Shown piece by piece: positions 43,490 through 55,189 of a stretch of 64,000 nt of DNA. The stretch's first letter is position 1, and the number at the start of each line of letters is the position of its first letter. Below the pieces are notes generated by a model that worked only from the letters and a program-made list of their open reading frames with translations, did no database searches and had not been told where the DNA came from. This DNA is from Chrysemys picta bellii (lineage: Eukaryota > Chordata > Testudines > Emydidae), in contig NC_088804.1 of the NCBI RefSeq assembly GCF_011386835.1, positions 37,745,549 to 37,809,548 on the forward strand. The letters run 5' to 3'. A program made the position numbers and the translations under genes.

Positions 43490-45595
43490 GACTCTAGAAA
43501 TTATTTCTACCAAGAAGAAGCAAAAAACCCTACACAATTTAGGCTTTATTAGTCATCCCTTTCCAATCCAAATCTCCTCACAGAGAAGCCTTGTAAAAGT
43601 CTTTCCATTGGCGCTCTTTTCCAGCTTTCCTTTAGTCAGACTACACTACAAGAAAAATGAAGTAATGGTTCAATTGGCCATTGTTTAAGTCAAAAGGCTG
43701 TATCAGAGTATCTGAAGTCTTTGAATATTAAAGAACATGTTTCAGATTAGAGCTCAGATTTTCTTCTGCAAATATTGCATCATCTTAAACACCACCTATG
43801 GCAGATTCAATTTTACTGTGACTGGGATATACATATTCTACCTGAGACTGTGAAGTTCACATCCATGGCTCGATCTGAACTTTCTCTGAGTTGAGCTGTG
43901 TTCAGAATTCTCAGGAGCTCAGAGATGGGTGTGATTTAAAAACTGTTTCAGAATTTTTGCAGAGAGAGGCCCACACCATGAATCTGGACTTGAAAATTGT
44001 AACCCACCAGTTTGCGCAGAAACATAATGTGTGTATATCTAGATATATGTAGAGAGAGGTTCCTGAAGTAAGGCTTTAGGGGAAGGCTCCCACTGGTTCA
44101 GGTTTCTTATATAGAGCACCCAGTTCCATTTTATTCAGCTCACAAGCATTTTTTGGAGGGTATCTCTGCACACTAGGAGAACTATGAAGAGAGGTGTTAC
44201 CTTCCCTCTAGCTTTTCTAGCCCTTGTTCAGTTCAGTACTAGGTAGTTGGTTGCTACAAGTCCAATCTTGCGGCCAAGAATTAAGCAGGTTCCATTTCCC
44301 CCCTCAAATTTCCCTTAACAAATGGACATGAAAAATAGTTCCATTTGCCATAGTGGACTCATTAGTTACAGGTAGTACACTGATAAACAGTATGTCCTCA
44401 GCACTGAAAGAACTTCTTATGCATACTTTGGCCCCATTCCTAGTCTTATTAAAGTCAATGGGAACAGGAATGGGCCCTGAAAAGGTATTATTCTTAATTT
44501 AAACATCAATGGTTTAACATGGTTGGTAATAATAACCTCTTGGACAATTCAAACTGAAATCTGTTTCCTTGCCGAATTTCTTTTCTCCCATCAGGCATGC
44601 AAACTGGTTTGTTATTCTTGGGTTGTTTTTGAGTGCTTTGGGCTGCACACACTGGTTTGTTATTGTTGGGTAGCTCAGGAGTATTCGGCTGCACACCCTA
44701 ACTAATTTGTTATTGGAGCGGTGCTCTGAGCTCTCCATTCCAGTATGTTACTGCAGGATTGTTCGCTGAATGCAGGGCTGCTGGGTTTTTATTATTATTA
44801 TTATTTATTACTGAAGTAATTATTTTTTGAGGTTGTTACCCACACAACTAAACATGAACAATGCAAGGTATTGGAGCTAATCAATCTTGATTAACCAACA
44901 TTTTTAAAAAAGAACTAGGAAACCTGTTTCTTACAATAATTCATTTTAAAATACCATTTCCTTCTGCTGCCATATTCCCACACACTTATCATTTAAATAT
45001 AACTTTTTATAGGTATCCTATCTGCCATCTTAACATTCCTATCCCCTTGCCATCAGGAAAAAGTTCTTCATGGAATATTTCCTTTTAGGTTTAGTGCAAA
45101 AGTAAATAACTATGACCATTGATCTTTTCTTCTTCTTCTTCTTCTTCTTCTTCTTCTTCTTCTTCCTATTTTTTTCTGTTATATTCATTACAAAATTCCT
45201 CAATTAATATAATGCATTTCTAAGCCTTTAACTGATAAGCTCCACGTCATCACTGCACTGGTGGAAGAGACAAATTGATATCTGATTTTATAAGAAATTA
45301 CAGATAGCCAAGAAACTATTCAATAGGATATAAAATAGGAACAATAAAAAAGAAAACTGTAGAGAGATGTACACCATTGAATGAAAATGTATTTTCCTTA
45401 TCCCATGAACAGTACTACTGGTGATCAGTGGTATCTCTAGAATAGGGCATGCTGGGTCATGTCAGCAGTACAGGGAAGATACCAATCATAGGGTGGCCGC
45501 ATTGTGGATCTACAAACTTTTTAAAAGCACAAAGTAAACCAACTGGAAACTTTGGTGAAATTCCTGCTAATAAACTCTTTTGCCACCATGCTCCT
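43490..45595. other. No gene recognised; simple repeats present
   Basis: Contains an ATT run near 44788-44808 and a TTC microsatellite at 45127-45166. Between 44580 and 44740 a short motif ending GGTTTGTTATTCTTGGG-type recurs about three times (TGCACACACTGGTTTGTT, TGCACACCCTAACTAATT). No gene. Confidence 0.4.
45127..45166 (+). repeat. (TTC)n microsatellite
   Basis: About 40 bp of pure TTC triplets (GAA on the other strand). Tracts like this can form triplex DNA and vary in length. Confidence 0.9.
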
Positions 45596-45606
45596 CCTAC
45601 TAAAGC

Positions 45607-45730
45607 TAGGGTTGCCAACACTCCATGATTGTCCTGGAGTCTCCAGGAATTGAAGACTAATCTTTAATGAAAGATTATGTCAGGTGATGAAACCTCCAGG
45701 AATAGGTCAAAACCAAAATTGACAACCCTC
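45607..45730 (+). mobile_element. 124-bp hAT-type MITE (TAGGGTTGCCAA family), 8-bp TSD
   Basis: Ends TAGGGTTGCCAACACTCC and AAAATTGACAACCCTC form an inverted repeat. ACTAAAGC (45599-45606) and ACTAGAGC (45731-45738) flank it, one mismatch apart. The interior contains two CTCCAGGAAT/CCTGGAGTCTCC words typical of the family. Confidence 0.82.
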
Positions 45731-46169
45731 ACTAGAGCAGAGGCTGCTTTATGTATTTATTTATTTTTGTCTTAAGTCTGTCAGTTTTAGGAAAAACAGC
45801 TTTGCAGGTATAATAGGTGTAATACCATTTGGAAGAGTTGAAATCAAATGGCTGCCAAACTAACAGCATTATTATTCATATTAGTCTTATGAATATTAAT
45901 AAAGTAAAATAACTATAGTAGAACTCCTAAACAATTCATATATTATACATAGGATATAGATCTATATAAATCCACTAATATGCAGGCAAATGAACAGATA
46001 TGCATTCAGTTGTCCATCTGCACACACAGGAATTTGTGTGCGCAGTCATGGTAATCATGCCCCCCCAAAAAATGGGTGTGCAGTTTCCCTTGTATTTTGC
46101 ACATGAGCAGTTATGTGCACAATCTTCTCAATCAGGCCCCGATGAAAAAACTCTCAATACTATTGTGAT

Positions 46170-46300
46170 TAATTTCAAAGAGAAGTAAACTGAGGCAGAC
46201 CAGTTAAGCCACTCGCCTAAGGTCATACAGCAAGACAGGGAGAGAACTGAGAAAAGAATGCAGGATTTCTGTGTTCTAATCCTTAGGGTCTTCTTTCTCT
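46170..46300 (-). mobile_element. MIR-type SINE
   Basis: AGAAGTAAACTGAGGCAGAC, CACTCGCCTAAGGTCATACA and TTCTGTGTTCTAATCC are the MIR core and head read from the 3' side. Confidence 0.7.
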
Positions 46301-46304
46301 AAAC

Positions 46305-48125
46305 TTTAAGCTTTGGTCCGCAGCTGACTAAAGATTTAAGAAAAAAATACTCACCATACCACAGTATAAACGTCATGCTAATGGCTAATCAGAGCACGTA
46401 TTTTGGAATATTCACGTCAAATATGTATGAACTCTGTAAAAGGAAAGAAAATTTAAACAAAAATCCCACAGAGCACCCACACCCACCTCCTGCTCTTGAA
46501 AAGAAAAAGAGCAAAATCTTTTGATTTTTATAATCAAAACATCACTTGCTTTATCTTCTAATTTTTCTTCCAATAGAATTCATTTTAAAAGGGACGGCTG
46601 TGTATTTCTCATATTAATGTCTTCAGCAGCAGGTCTAGTGCCCGAATACACTGAATTACGACTCTGAATGCCAAATTCTGCCCTCAGATAAACACTTGCA
46701 ACTCCCATTGACTTCTCCACAAGCTGCAGGCATTTATCTGAGGAGAGAATTTGGCCTAAAACTTGTTGTTTTGGTTATCCAGCACAGAAACTGGATTTTT
46801 TTTTTAAAAGGACGCTGTTCAGTGAACTCTGTATAGCATCCTTTCCAGTGCTAAATCCCAGTTTACTAGTAAATGAAGCCCAGAGAGTTTATCAACAATT
46901 TTTAACAACTGGGTTGGATTCAGATTCTCATGTTTTACAGCCGGGATATAGGATCTCTGATATGAACACCCATGGATTTATTGGTCCCACAAGGACTCAG
47001 GATTCTGCTGGCACCACAGTTCAGAGAGTCAGAGGAAGTCAAAGGTTATCTTTTGTTGGGTAGTATGGGATTTGCCAGTTGACCCCTCCCTCCTCTCTTC
47101 TGATTCATCTGCTAAAATCATTAAGGAACTTTCCTTTACCCTCAAGAACTGTTAGTGTCTTTTTAGCACTGAGATCAAGTTACTGACCTCTGTGTTGCCA
47201 ATATACCTTGAGGATTTCAAGAGCTATGGGGTATTTTCAGTGTTAAAAGGAACAGAGTAAAGAAAAATGAATAGGTGCATGGCCTGAAATGAAGTTTAAT
47301 GGTTTTTCTGGATAGTTAAGGAGATTCCTCACTTGTTCATACATGTTTGGTGTCTCAGGGAAGCTTTGTTCAAGTAAACGGTTCAATTTTGTTGCATGAC
47401 AGAGTTTGGAAATAGTGAACTAAAAAACAACAACAAAGAAATGCTGTGTTAACAAGTGGGTTCCACGTTCTGAATGAAATTGGGAGTGAATGGTGGCTAG
47501 ACTGCCCTGCATCTGAGATCTGCTTAGCCTAGGAGAGTGGGGAGCCATCTTGGGCAGTCAGGAGATGAGCTCTTCCCGCTGGGATTCAACCATTCAGGGA
47601 ACTTTTTAATCTCTGCTGTATTTTCCATGCGAGTCTGGCGGAGTCGGCAGGAGGTTTGTGCTGAATCAGTGCATGTCCTGATTCCTCAATCTATGCCCCC
47701 TCCGTGGCTGGTCTCAGCAAGCGGCAGGATTGCCTCCCCTTTGACAGGAAATGACAGGTGACTTTTGCTGCTGCAAGCCTGTTCACCCATCAGACCTTCT
47801 TCCCCAGAGGGCCCAGGATCAGGCTTGCCAGGCAGGCCCTGAGTGAGTTTTTCGGATTGAACTGATTGCTTTCCCAAATATGGAGATGGAAAAAAATTGT
47901 CCTGCAGATATACATCCTGCTAGCTAGCTACACTTTCCTCATATTATCAAAGAGCAGCTAAAGGAGGTCATTTAAGGCTTCTCCTGTAAGGTTCCCCTCC
48001 CCATGCCCCCAATCCTGCCACATACATCAGTGATCTAATCACCTGTGAAACCCAATGCAGGGAGCTGCAGAGTTATTCCATTACAAAATCAAGATTTATT
48101 CTGAACATGACAAGCCTAGCAGGGT
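46305..48125. other. No gene or repeat recognised
   Basis: Contains a palindromic scrap at 46675-46760 (CAGATAAACACTTGCAACTC / GGCATTTATCTGAGG). The remainder has no recognisable transposons and no supportable exon. Confidence 0.4.
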
Positions 48126-48129
48126 TTTA

Positions 48130-48490
48130 TGATGTGCATGGCGCCACTCCTTTCTGTTAACCTATTTGTAACATTTATACTCCGGAGCTTTTTATCATTC
48201 CTGACACCCCTCCATCTGTTCCTGGCCATTCAGTAGCTGGGAGTCTTGTTTCATTGGACAGTGAAGATGAAATCACTCCATCACGGTAATGGATTACAGT
48301 AATTAGGTTATTGTTTGAACACTTGGATTTTAATCTTCTTTTGGGATAAAGTCTCTATTTTTTTTCATTCCGTTTATAAATGGAAAGCCAAATGCCTTAC
48401 AAACCCAACAATTATTGGCTTTAACATTTAATATATTTTCTTTTGATCATGATAACAGGTTCCAAATATCAGACTCTCTTCTTGCCAAAA
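48130..48490. promoter_or_regulatory. Candidate conserved non-coding element with homeodomain-type sites
   Basis: This repeat-free block has a cluster of TAAT/ATTA cores at 48285-48313: GGTAATGGATTACAG followed by TAATTAGGTTATTG. It includes a GGATTA (Otx/bicoid-type) and a TAATTA (paired/Hox-type) word. Several other ordered AT-rich words follow. Such clusters occur in developmental enhancers, but also by chance in AT-rich DNA. No conservation evidence is available here, so this is only a candidate. Confidence 0.2.
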
Positions 48491-48606
48491 AAATAAAATA
48501 AAATAAAAGCCAATGGACAAATGTTCATGGGCACTAATTATACCCAGCTCATCTGATATAAGGAAGCAGCAAGTGAATTTTATTGCACAGTATAAACTGT
48601 GAAAAG

Positions 48607-48627
48607 AAAAAAAAAAAAAAAAAAAAA
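48607..48627 (+). repeat. Poly-A run
   Basis: About 21 consecutive A. No retroelement body upstream was recognised, so it may be a simple repeat rather than a retroposon tail. Confidence 0.85.
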
Positions 48628-49580
48628 CCTCAACCCATTGTGTTCAGTTCAGCATCAACCATTTGGAACTTCTTAACTGAGTGCAAAAGTACTAAGATGG
48701 CCTTGACAAGTAATCACAGCGATGCAGCAGGCAGTTCAATGACATGAGCAGCACCTTTTTGCCAACACTTTTAATGACCTAGTTAAAAAGTTAAACAATG
48801 TTTACATTAAATGGAACCCATCAGGAAATTGGAAAATATTGCACGTGCTTCTAGATCTGCTGATTCCCAAAACAGCTCCATGGTACAAGCTAGTTTGCAG
48901 CAAATCTATACTGGCAAAGGGAAAGGAAGAAGTTCCTTTAGTTCCTTTCTTAAGTGACAGCATTTGCATCTTATTTTCCATGTGATATTTTATTTCTCTT
49001 TCACCAGACCACTGCTAAGAAAACAACAAGAGATAGCGTTGGTCTTGTAAAAAGATGGATAAAAGGGAAGGAAGCATTCTTAAGTGGATGGATGGATGCA
49101 GCCACTTCTCTTCTTCGTTTTACGAGGAGCACCAGATGAGAGCAAACTATGTCCCATAAAACATTTAAATTCAAGCGTCAAGCTCCAGGATAGTCACGTT
49201 GGTCTTATAAGTTGAACTAAAAAAAAAAAAAAAAGGGCTGATCTTGCTTTAGCCTTTTCACCTTTAAACCGAACAATTGCTATGAACTTTCTACATGTAT
49301 AGGGAAGTTGGTGGTGGCACCAAGGGTTGGTAGGTAGGTTCTCACCTATGATCTTGTAAAGAGCTGAAACCACCAGGTTAGTAGTGATGAAACTTGTTGC
49401 CATATGTTTTCTCTGTGGCGGCCTATGTGAAATGGGGTTCTCTGTTCAACTCCTAGTACCATATGCCAATTCATTAAACCACCATAACAATTGGCAATGA
49501 GAGCTCAATTAAAAAAAGGTTATCTCAAAATGTGAGTGGTCAAAATGTGAATTTAGATGCATAAGATGCCATTTGCACAT

Positions 49581-50042
49581 AGATTCATAGATTCTAGGAC
49601 TGGAAGGGACCTCGAGAGGTCATCGAGTCCAGTCCCCTGCCCGCATGGCAGGACCAAATACTGTCTAGACCATCCCTGATAGACATTTATCTAACCTACT
49701 CTTAAATATCTCCAGAGATGGAGATTCCACAACCTCCCTAGGCAATTTATTCCAGTGTTTAACCACCCTGACAGTTAGGAACTTTTTCCTAATGTCCAAC
49801 CGAGACCTCCCTTGCTGCAGTTTAAACTCATTGCTTCTTGTTCTATCCTTAGAGGCTAAGGTGAACAAGTTTTCTCCCTCCTCCTTATGACACCCTTTTA
49901 AATACCTGAAAACTGCTATCATGTCCCCTCTGTCTTCTCTTTTCCAAACTAAACAAACCCAATTCTTTCAGCCTTCCTTCATAGGTCATGTTCTCAAGAC
50001 CTTTAATCATTCTTGTTGCTCTTCTCTGGACCCTTTCCAATT
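49581..50042 (-). pseudogene. Young CR1 LINE, 3' end with ORF2 C-terminus
   Basis: On the minus strand an open frame of about 85 residues (49665-49922) reads [20 protein letters not shown], then FLTVRVVKHWNKLPREVV and KSRLDKCLSGM, the C-terminal end of CR1 ORF2. It is followed by the 3' UTR ending in AATCTATGAATCT. The copy is 5'-truncated near 50042 (upstream residues correspond to [14 protein letters not shown] CR1 sequence). Its last 180 bp differ from the copy at 57231-57413 at only three positions plus one base in the tail, all three C/T transitions. Confidence 0.92.
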
Positions 50043-50049
50043 ATACATG

Positions 50050-52095
50050 CAGCTTCTTATGTATAATTACAATAACTGTTCTCAGAAATTAGGCCTGTCA
50101 TTGCACAAGCACGTATATGTGCATATGTGCGTCTAACTGCTTAAATTACCGCGGCCTAATTTTCTCCCTACTAAGCAGTGTCAGCAGAGAAGTCAGAGGC
50201 TGAATGGACCATGGGAATTAGCCTATCCTCTTGCCCCAGGGTGGTCCTAGTGAACATGGTTGAGCCACATTGGTACATCAGCTTGAAAGAGCTTTATAAA
50301 GTCTGGTTTGCAAAGCCACATTACTCACCACACGTGTTAGAGCTCTGAATGAGTGATACATATAAAGGCTACCTATTTGTCCATTCTAATGCATATTTTG
50401 TATATTTTTCAGTCTCCCTCTGCTTTTTTTCCCCTTTGTCGGTTTATATCATGTTTCGAAATTTAGATTACGGCATAAAGGAATTTGTATGCTGTATATT
50501 TTGGCCTCTGTGTGTGTGTGTGTGTGTGTGTGCACGTACACGTATGTACCACACGTGTGGTCATAATAAAGAGCACGTAAATTACATAATAAGCAGTATG
50601 TGTATATATACAGTAATTGGTGTGAATACTCAAAAGATTTGTTAGGGCCAGATTTCAATACATTTACTCATTTTTATAAAAAAGTCACCCTGAGTTCAAT
50701 GTGACTATTTGCAAAGCAACATGCTTCTCAACATGAGTAAAGCATCGGAATATGGACTTTCATGTGCTCCGGTCATCATTAGCTACCTAGCCACATTCTA
50801 GCTAATGGGAATAATGATGAGTGTAAATAAACCCTAGATCTACCTACATAGCTGATCTGAAACGGATGAATTTGATCGCTCCCTAAAACGTGTGGCTCTC
50901 TGCAGCCTTTGTTGGCTTCTGCAGAGTTTTACAATTCAATTTAAAAAGTGACCATCATCTGCCTTATTTGCCACTGCCCTGACTAATGATAGAGCTGGGA
51001 TGCAAGGCCACTTGAAGAAGTTCAAATAACTAAACTGGCTATGACCTGAACTAAAACTCATGGTTTGTGCTTAGGATGGCTGCAGGAACAGCATCTGGGT
51101 TACATTTAAATAGAAGGTTATTCAATAAGATGCTGCATTTTGAAATCCCAGGGAAAAAAAAGATTAATTATTCCATTGATGATAGTTTGGTTATTCATGC
51201 TAAAAAAAAAAAAAGGAAAAGGGGGGGAAATCGCTTCCAGAAAGCTGAAACAGAGGGAAAAACCTGTAGTGTTGTGTTGTCTCTGACATTTTGCCCAGGC
51301 ATCCTAAACATAGCATTAAACATAATCTTTACTAGCAAACTTCTCTTGCTTATTATCCTCCCAAAGGGCAATGCAGAGTTTCAAATGGGCTTTTAATAGC
51401 AACACTCCAAGGATCCAGCCCCAGTGTCTTTCAGCTTGTCGAAAGGATTGTATTTCACATTGCATTCATTCCTCGGTATGTTGGCACGGCCTAACACTGG
51501 CTTCAAACATTTGGTATTCGAAACAGAAAATCTTGGTGTTTCATTCCTTGACTCACTTCCCCTTGTGTTTCTAGCATCATATAATATTGACAGCCCTTGC
51601 CTGTAAAGAAAGGCCAGGTTCTCTCGTTTATTCAGCTGCAGGCTTTAAAAAATGTAGAATAAGGGTTTTGTTCATAGGAGAGGGCAACTGCCAGTGAACT
51701 TTTTCTTTCTCTACGTAAAAGTAGAATAGCACAATAAACAGTGGTAAGAGAAGTGGGACCAATGGTATGCATGCACACATGTAGATATAGTTGGCCAGAT
51801 TTTCTGTGCCCACAATCTCTGTTCTATTCTATTCCTGTAATAAGAGTAAGAGTATGTTTGTGGGTAGGTGTAATTTACATCCTTTAATTGTCTACAGGCT
51901 TGATCGTGTACCCACTGAAGTCAGTGGTATAGGATCCAGTCCTAAGTGCTTTACTGTGCCTGCACATCAGGTACTTAAGTGCATTCATTAACTCAGCGGT
52001 GTCCTTACATTTCATGAACAAGACCATACCTACCATTTTTTAGGCACAGAAGCAAAGGCCGGGATGAAAATCTGAATGCGATATTTAGAGGTCCC
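50050..52095. other. No gene recognised
   Basis: A TG microsatellite lies at 50509-50532 and an A-run at 51202-51213. A small palindromic scrap sits near 51897-51950 (CCCACTGAAGTCAGTGG). No gene. Confidence 0.4.
50509..50532 (+). repeat. (TG)n microsatellite
   Basis: About 24 bp of TG dinucleotides followed by CACGTACACGTATG, another alternating purine-pyrimidine run. Confidence 0.85.
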
Positions 52096-52109
52096 AATTC
52101 TGCACCATG

Positions 52110-52232
52110 TAGGGTGACCAGATGTCCCGATTTTATAGGGACAGTCCCGATTTTTGGGTCTTTTTCTTATATAGGCTCCTATTACCCCCCACCCCCGTCC
52201 CGATTTTTCACACTTGCTGTCTGGTCACCCTA
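52110..52232 (+). mobile_element. 123-bp hAT-type MITE (TAGGGTGACCAG family), exact 8-bp TSD
   Basis: Ends TAGGGTGACCAGATGTCCCG and CTGTCTGGTCACCCTA, with GCACCATG exact at 52102-52109 and 52233-52240. It includes inverted copies of a CCCGATTTT...GGGAC block. The best-preserved of three copies in the window. Confidence 0.92.
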
Positions 52233-52304
52233 GCACCATGCTTGCAGGAGTGAAGTCTTCCAGTATTCACAGGAGTAATGCTGCAGGGTTGGGCACCCAC
52301 ATCA

Positions 52305-52777
52305 CAGAGATTCTCAAACTCTTCCATAGTGTAGGCCACTTCTAAATAGAAAGATAGACTCGGGGCCAGCTCCCCCATGCAACACATGGAGCAATCCCCT
52401 TCAGTTGAGATCGCACAACATTTCTGTGCAACTATGGCATTTACTTACACAGAAAAGTAATGTTTGGCAAATACTTGAGCATTCTATCTGTCGTTAAGTG
52501 CAAGATATGTACTCTCTCTTCCCCCCCTGACCCTTAAGTTAACCACACTGGATCAGAGCCCACAGTAGGTATAAATTGGCATAGAAGTAATGAAATTAAA
52601 TTGATTTTCACCAGCGGAGGGTCTGGCCTAGTGTCTCCTTTTGGTCCTACTTTAATCTCCCCATCCCAGCTGTTCTCTTTCAAACACCTGGAAATACGGG
52701 GGAGAGGCAGAATCATGTAACATTCGAAATTACCATAGACCACCAGTGTACCACAGACCGTTGCTTGAGAACCTCTG
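52305..52777 (+). mobile_element. hAT-like element, about 473 bp, TSD lost
   Basis: The left end CAGAGATTCTCAAACTCTTC and the right end TTGCTTGAGAACCTCTG are an inverted hAT-style pair. Blocks such as GTAGGCCACTTCTAAATAG and CCACAGACCG recall a turtle family. No matching 8-bp flanks remain, so the assignment is less certain than for other copies. Confidence 0.5.
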
Positions 52778-52789
52778 CTGTAGAGTAAG

Positions 52790-53425
52790 CCATTAAGGGT
52801 GCCTAAATAAGTTGCGGTGGTGGATCAGAGTTGCTCAGTTCATGCATTGTTCCTGCCAGATGTCTATTTGGTGGAGGTGGGGAGTATGCCTGTACCATCC
52901 CCCGGGCATCATTCTGCATGATTAATACCATTTCACTCTGCTTTTGAATTTCCTTTTGGGATTTTCATGTTCATTTTGGCCATAAACACAAAAGAAATGA
53001 GAGAGGGAAAGCGATTTTTGGAGTCATTACTGTCTCTGTTAAATACTTATTGAGGCAATATTTTAATGTGTACTGTTCACCCATTCAATTGTAATAGCTC
53101 TGAAGCTGTCATCGGGCATATTACTGTGTAAATATGTATTTAAGCACATCTCAGAGAAGTGGATTTTTGACCTAATGTGCTGCATGAGTGCATCATTTTT
53201 GGCATGCACTAGAGTAATCACAGTGGGTTTGATCCTACCACACAGCTCAGGGCGGAGGTTTGTATGGGAAAGCAGGAGGTAAGAAGTGATGAACTGACCA
53301 GGGGAGGATGGGGAAACAGAGGTCCACACCAGCAGCACCCTTATTAATTTAGGACTCAAAGTTTATCCCTCCTACATATAGGAGCAAGATCTGGGAGAGG
53401 AGTGCATAGCTAAGGATCGCACAAG
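52790..53425. other. No gene or repeat recognised
   Basis: No repeat ends or exons identified. The 98-residue minus frame at 53063-53359 has no motif. Confidence 0.4.
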
Positions 53426-53429
53426 ACTG

Positions 53430-53501
53430 CGGTGAAATCCTAGCCCATTGAAGCCAATTGGAGTTTTGCCCTTTACTTCAGCAGGGCCTAGATTTCACCC
53501 C
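53430..53501. mobile_element. 72-bp palindromic MITE fossil
   Basis: GGTGAAATCCTAGCCC on the left mirrors GGGCCTAGATTTCACC on the right around a CATTGAAGCCAATTGG centre. Related scraps lie at 53740-53790 and 53955-54010. Confidence 0.65.
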
Positions 53502-53504
53502 ATA

Positions 53505-54340
53505 TCTCTTCAGACATGGCTGTTGTGTGCCCTTTTCTATCCTGGCACTCAGTACTAAAGGAGCAGACACACAGGTGGTTAAAACTTTCTACCTCTGACT
53601 GCAGAGGGCTATGCATAGCATTGAACCTTACTGGAGCCCATGCGTGTGACCTTTCCTTCCGTTTGTGATGGAACACAACAACCCTGCACACCCAGCTGTG
53701 CACAGTTCAAGGACCTGAAGGATCAATGCCCCAAAAGATGGTAGGCCAAAACCTGGTTCCATTGAAGTCAATGGGAGTTTTGCCAAGGAGTCGACACAGT
53801 ATTTTATTGAGTATGCTCTGTTAATTGGATAATTTATCCTCATGATAATGTGACGAGATGATTGTAGTGCAATCAGGAACAATATATAAATTTATTCTCT
53901 TTGGAGCTGTATATACACAGCTTATCTAAGCCTCCAGGGAGGGATCTGAAAAAGCATTTAGCATTGGCCTAACCCTGTTCCCATTGAAGCCAGTGGTAAA
54001 ACTCTGATTCACTTCAGAGGGAACAGAGCTAAGCCAAAAATGACCACTTTAAAAACCTTACTCCGTGTGTGTGTGTGTGTGTTATTCATTTTCTTCTCAG
54101 TTGGCACACACAGATGACTTGAATGTTTTCATTTTTGTATATGACAATTCTTGAAATAACTGGTGTGTCGTGCCTGTATTTTCCAAAAGACTTTCTCATG
54201 GGCCCCAGAAGAGCCAATGGTATAGTAGACTATTCAAAGTCCTAGAACACAAAGTATCTCATTAGTGATGTAATGTCCACTTTTGGCAATGAAATTCTTT
54301 CAAGATATAGAAAAAATGCAACTTGTAGGCTATCAGCCTA
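53505..54340. other. No gene recognised
   Basis: Contains two palindromic-MITE scraps with a CATTGAAGTCAATGGG centre (about 53760) and a GT run at 54065-54082. No gene. Confidence 0.4.
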
Positions 54341-54354
54341 ACATTACTATTTGT

Positions 54355-54467
54355 TTCAGAGTAGCAGCCGTGTTAGTCTGTATCCGCAAAAAGAACAGGA
54401 GTACTTGTGGCACCTTAGAGACTAACAAATTTATTATCTCTAAGGTGCCACAAGTACTCCTGTTCTT
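54355..54467 (-). mobile_element. Foldback Penelope-like insertion: 31-bp perfect arms, exact 12-bp TSD
   Basis: ATTACTATTTGT flanks the insert exactly at 54343-54354 and 54468-54479. Arms 54391-54421 and 54437-54467 are perfect inverted copies (31 of 31), separated by a 15-nt loop CTAACAAATTTATTA. The left part on the minus strand runs GGATACAGACTAACACGGC to GCTACTCTGAA, the family 3' end. The inverted arm therefore copies part of the element itself. Transcribed, it would form a stable hairpin. No coding capacity. Confidence 0.92.
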
Positions 54468-54479
54468 ATTACTATTTGT

Positions 54480-55025
54480 AAATATATGTATTTATTTATA
54501 TTTTATGTCTATGTGTACACATATGAATGGGAATAGATGTGATTTTGCAAATAAATAGGGAAAATCCCCAAACCAGCCATTTCATTTACTGCATATAATG
54601 AACAGCTGTTTAAAATTTGTCATTCAAAATGTTTTTTCCATGAAAAAATAGCTTTTTCATCAAAATGGAAATTTCTATGGGAAATGTCAATTTTGACTAC
54701 ATTTGTTGGGGTTTTGTCAAAAAAAATATTAAGGCTTGGCTGAAAAATGTTGAGGCTTGGGGATTTTTTGTTTTAATGAAAACCTAAAAACTATAGAAGA
54801 AAAATGTTGATGAAAACAAACCCGTTTTTGTTTTCATGGGAATAAAAATTATTTCCTGATCAGCTCTTTTACAATATCCTTCAAATAAAAAAATTAAAAA
54901 AATACTGAAAATGGCATGAATATAATTAGGTAAGATTCTGTTTCCAGTTCCAATGACATAAAATTGGAACAACCATTAAGCTCGAGTTATTCCATTTTTA
55001 CACCATTGCAACTGATATCAAAATC
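54480..55025. other. No gene or repeat recognised
   Basis: AT-rich sequence with many A- and T-runs, without recognisable repeats or genes. Confidence 0.4.
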
Positions 55026-55029
55026 TGGG

Positions 55030-55185
55030 CCAGTATTTAAATCATATCTCATAGACTCATAGACTCATAGACTTTAAGGTCAGAAGGGACCATTATGATC
55101 ATCTGGTCTGACCCCCTGCATGCTGCAGGCCATAAAACCGTCCCTACCCTTCCCTGGACTCTGCTGTTGAAGTCCCCAATCCTGT
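55030..55185 (-). mobile_element. CR1 LINE 3' end, second subfamily
   Basis: Begins with a tandem CATAGACT array (55037-55064), then AAGGTCAGAAGGGACC, ATCATCTGGTCTGACC, GCATGCTGCAGGCCATA and CTGCTGTTGAAGTCCCC. On the minus strand this is the CR1 3' UTR ending in its octamer tail. Its 3' UTR differs from that of the copies at 49581 and 57231. Confidence 0.88.
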
Positions 55186-55189
55186 AAAC

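Noticed and set aside
55037..55064. Short tandem CATAGACT array as a regulatory or CRISPR-like array
   Set aside because: It is the octamer tail of a CR1 element read on the opposite strand; no spacers, and a eukaryotic genome.
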